Assembly (NCBI RefSeq): GCF_015711605.1
Contig: NZ_JABTEZ010000002.1
Location: 1,116,001-1,180,000, forward strand
Direction: 5' to 3'
DNA length: 64,000 bases
Source of the DNA: Planomonospora sp. ID67723
GTDB taxonomy: Bacteria > Actinomycetota > Actinomycetes > Streptosporangiales > Streptosporangiaceae
The number at the start of each line of letters is the position of its first letter. Positions within the stretch are counted from its first letter, which is position 1. Below are positions 62,914 through 64,000 of the stretch, one piece after another. A program made the translations under genes and the position numbers. Under the pieces are notes generated by a model. That model did no database searches. It worked only from the letters and a program-made list of their open reading frames with translations, and was not told where the DNA came from.

Positions 62914-64000
62914 TCAGTTCCTTGTCTCGGGTGTGGGGGTGAGGGAGTGCTTCACCGTGGGCGCGGATGCGACCCGGCGGTTGATACGGAGACGTAGCTG
63001 GGCGACGAGGCCGAGGAGCCCGCCGGGCAGGAAGAGGACGACCACGACGACGGCCAGGCCGTACAGGATCTGGGCGGCCTCCGCGGCCCCGACCCCCTCC
63101 TGCCCGGGTTGGACGATCAGGGGCAGGGCGTCGCTGTAGCGGGTGAGCAGTCGGGGCAGCATCGAGACGAAGACCGCGCCGATCACCGCCCCCGCCACCG
63201 AGCCGAGCCCGCCGATGATGATCATCGCGAGGTAGGCGAGGGCGAGCAGGAGGCCGAAGTAGTCGGGCACGGTCTGCTGGAAGACCAGCGCGACCAGCAC
63301 TCCGGCCAGCCCGCCGTACATGGACGAGAGAACGAACACGCCGGCGCGGTAGCGGGCCACCGGCACGCCCATCACCCCGGCCGCGATCTCGTGGTCGCGG
63401 ATGGTGTTCATGGCCCGTCCCGGACGGCCCCGCAGCACCCCGCGGGCGAACAGCCCCGCACCGAGCAGGAGCACGGCGCCGAGGAACCACAGCCGCTCCA
63501 GGGCGCCGAACGGCACCCCCGCGATCACCACGGGAGCCTCCGGGGTGTCGGCGAAGACGAACCCGAACAGCTCCATGGGCGGCACCGGCCGGCCGTTGTG
63601 GCCGCCGGTCACCGGGGTGGCGTTGGACATCACGAACTGACCGATGAAGATCAGCGCCAGGGTGGCGATGCCGAGGTAGGCGCCCTTCAGCCGGGCGGCG
63701 ATGGGGCTGAACAGGCCGCCCGCCACGCCCGCGAGGAGCACCGCGAGAACGGCCGCCAGGGGCGTGGGCAGCCCCAGCCCTCCGAGGGCGTGCGCGCCCT
63801 CGGAGGGGGCGGAGGCGAAGTAGACGTAGCCGAAGGCGCCGACCGCCAGGAAGAACGCGTGGCCCATGGAGAGCTGGCCGGTGGCGCCGGTCAGCAGGTT
63901 GAGACCGATCGCGCCGATCGCCGCGGCCATGGCGAACAGGCCGTCCTGCAGCCAGGAGGCGTCCAGGTAGAACGGTATGACGACGGCCGCCGCGGCGAGC
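62914..64000 (-). CDS. livM: Branched-chain amino acid ABC transporter permease LivM (N-terminus beyond right edge)
   Basis: About 360 residues are visible and the frame continues off the window. Contains the permease signature IGAIGLNLLTGATGQLSMGHAFFL and the inner loop RAMNTIRDHEIAAGVMGVPVARY. Paralogous to the livM at the left edge but with a different binding-protein arrangement, so this is a second importer. Confidence 0.93.
   Translation of the reverse strand, partial: LAAAAVVIPFYLDASWLQDGLFAMAAAIGAIGLNLLTGATGQLSMGHAFFLAVGAFGYVYFASAPSEGAHALGGLGLPTPLAAVLAVLLAGVAGGLFSPIAARLKGAYLGIATLALIFIGQFVMSNATPVTGGHNGRPVPPMELFGFVFADTPEAPVVIAGVPFGALERLWFLGAVLLLGAGLFARGVLRGRPGRAMNTIRDHEIAAGVMGVPVARYRAGVFVLSSMYGGLAGVLVALVFQQTVPDYFGLLLALAYLAMIIIGGLGSVAGAVIGAVFVSMLPRLLTRYSDALPLIVQPGQEGVGAAEAAQILYGLAVVVVVLFLPGGLLGLVAQLRLRINRRVASAPTVKHSLTPTPETRN

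Overview
The window is high-GC actinobacterial chromosome. Evidence includes strong G/C bias at third codon positions, frequent GTG/TTG starts, many 4-nt ATGA/GTGA gene overlaps, SARP regulators, a six-gene mce locus, an RpsA with four S1 repeats, and the conserved pyrG-nudix-xerD-parA-scpA-scpB-pseudouridine synthase-aroH/tyrA-cmk-der neighbourhood. Gene content and protein style point to a sporulating actinomycete, most likely Streptosporangiaceae (Streptosporangium/Nonomuraea-like); the genus is inference.

Layout. 1-1730: end of a branched-chain amino acid ABC transporter operon (livH fused to an exported beta domain, then livM running off the left edge). 2353-9418: accessory block with an S26 signal peptidase, a MauE-type membrane protein, an ABC exporter, a truncated redoxin fused by a deletion scar to a truncated SARP regulator, and an intact divergent 948-residue SARP/NB-ARC/TPR regulator. 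It looks like an eroded peptide-export or disulfide-maturation locus. 9544-12084: complete polar amino acid ABC transporter (binding protein, permease, ATPase) closed by a 21-bp perfect hairpin. 12436-19793: core genes polA, a polysaccharide deacetylase, rpsA, a GNAT enzyme and coaE. 19935-21564: an unrecognised two-TM coiled-coil protein overlapping a cupin. 21734-25469: Spo0M-like protein with two tandem SPFH/band-7 proteins. 25619-27730: uvrB behind a PafBC-type DNA-damage promoter. 28044-32720: a mixed set with a zinc-ribbon protein, a frameshifted Uma2 nuclease gene, a single-TM coiled-coil protein, a DUF4126 protein, a nitronate monooxygenase-like enzyme and a left-handed beta-helix acyltransferase.

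32879-44368 is the conserved housekeeping cluster: CTP synthase, ADP-ribose pyrophosphatase, XerD-like recombinase (missing its nucleophile), ParA, condensin ScpA/ScpB, RluB-type pseudouridine synthase with a long RG-rich tail, chorismate mutase and prephenate dehydrogenase (tyrosine branch), CMP kinase, and the ribosome GTPase Der. 44469-46946 holds an aldo/keto reductase and a PPOX-family protein opposite an MmyB-type regulator. 46980-49236 is a lipoprotein-MFS pair matching the mycobacterial LprG-P55 arrangement; a MarR regulator and a phosphopantetheinyl transferase follow. 50587-59887 is one nine-gene mce operon (two YrbE permeases, six Mce proteins, one Mce-associated protein) with no linked ATPase. 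60081-64000: aminopeptidase P and a second liv operon (binding protein, livM) running off the right edge.

A recurrent theme is in-frame tandem duplication: 15-17-bp minisatellites cover the stop codons of the cupin, uvrB and scpA genes, and an 85-bp element is duplicated at the start of mceE. No tRNA, rRNA, CRISPR array or insertion sequence was recognised.
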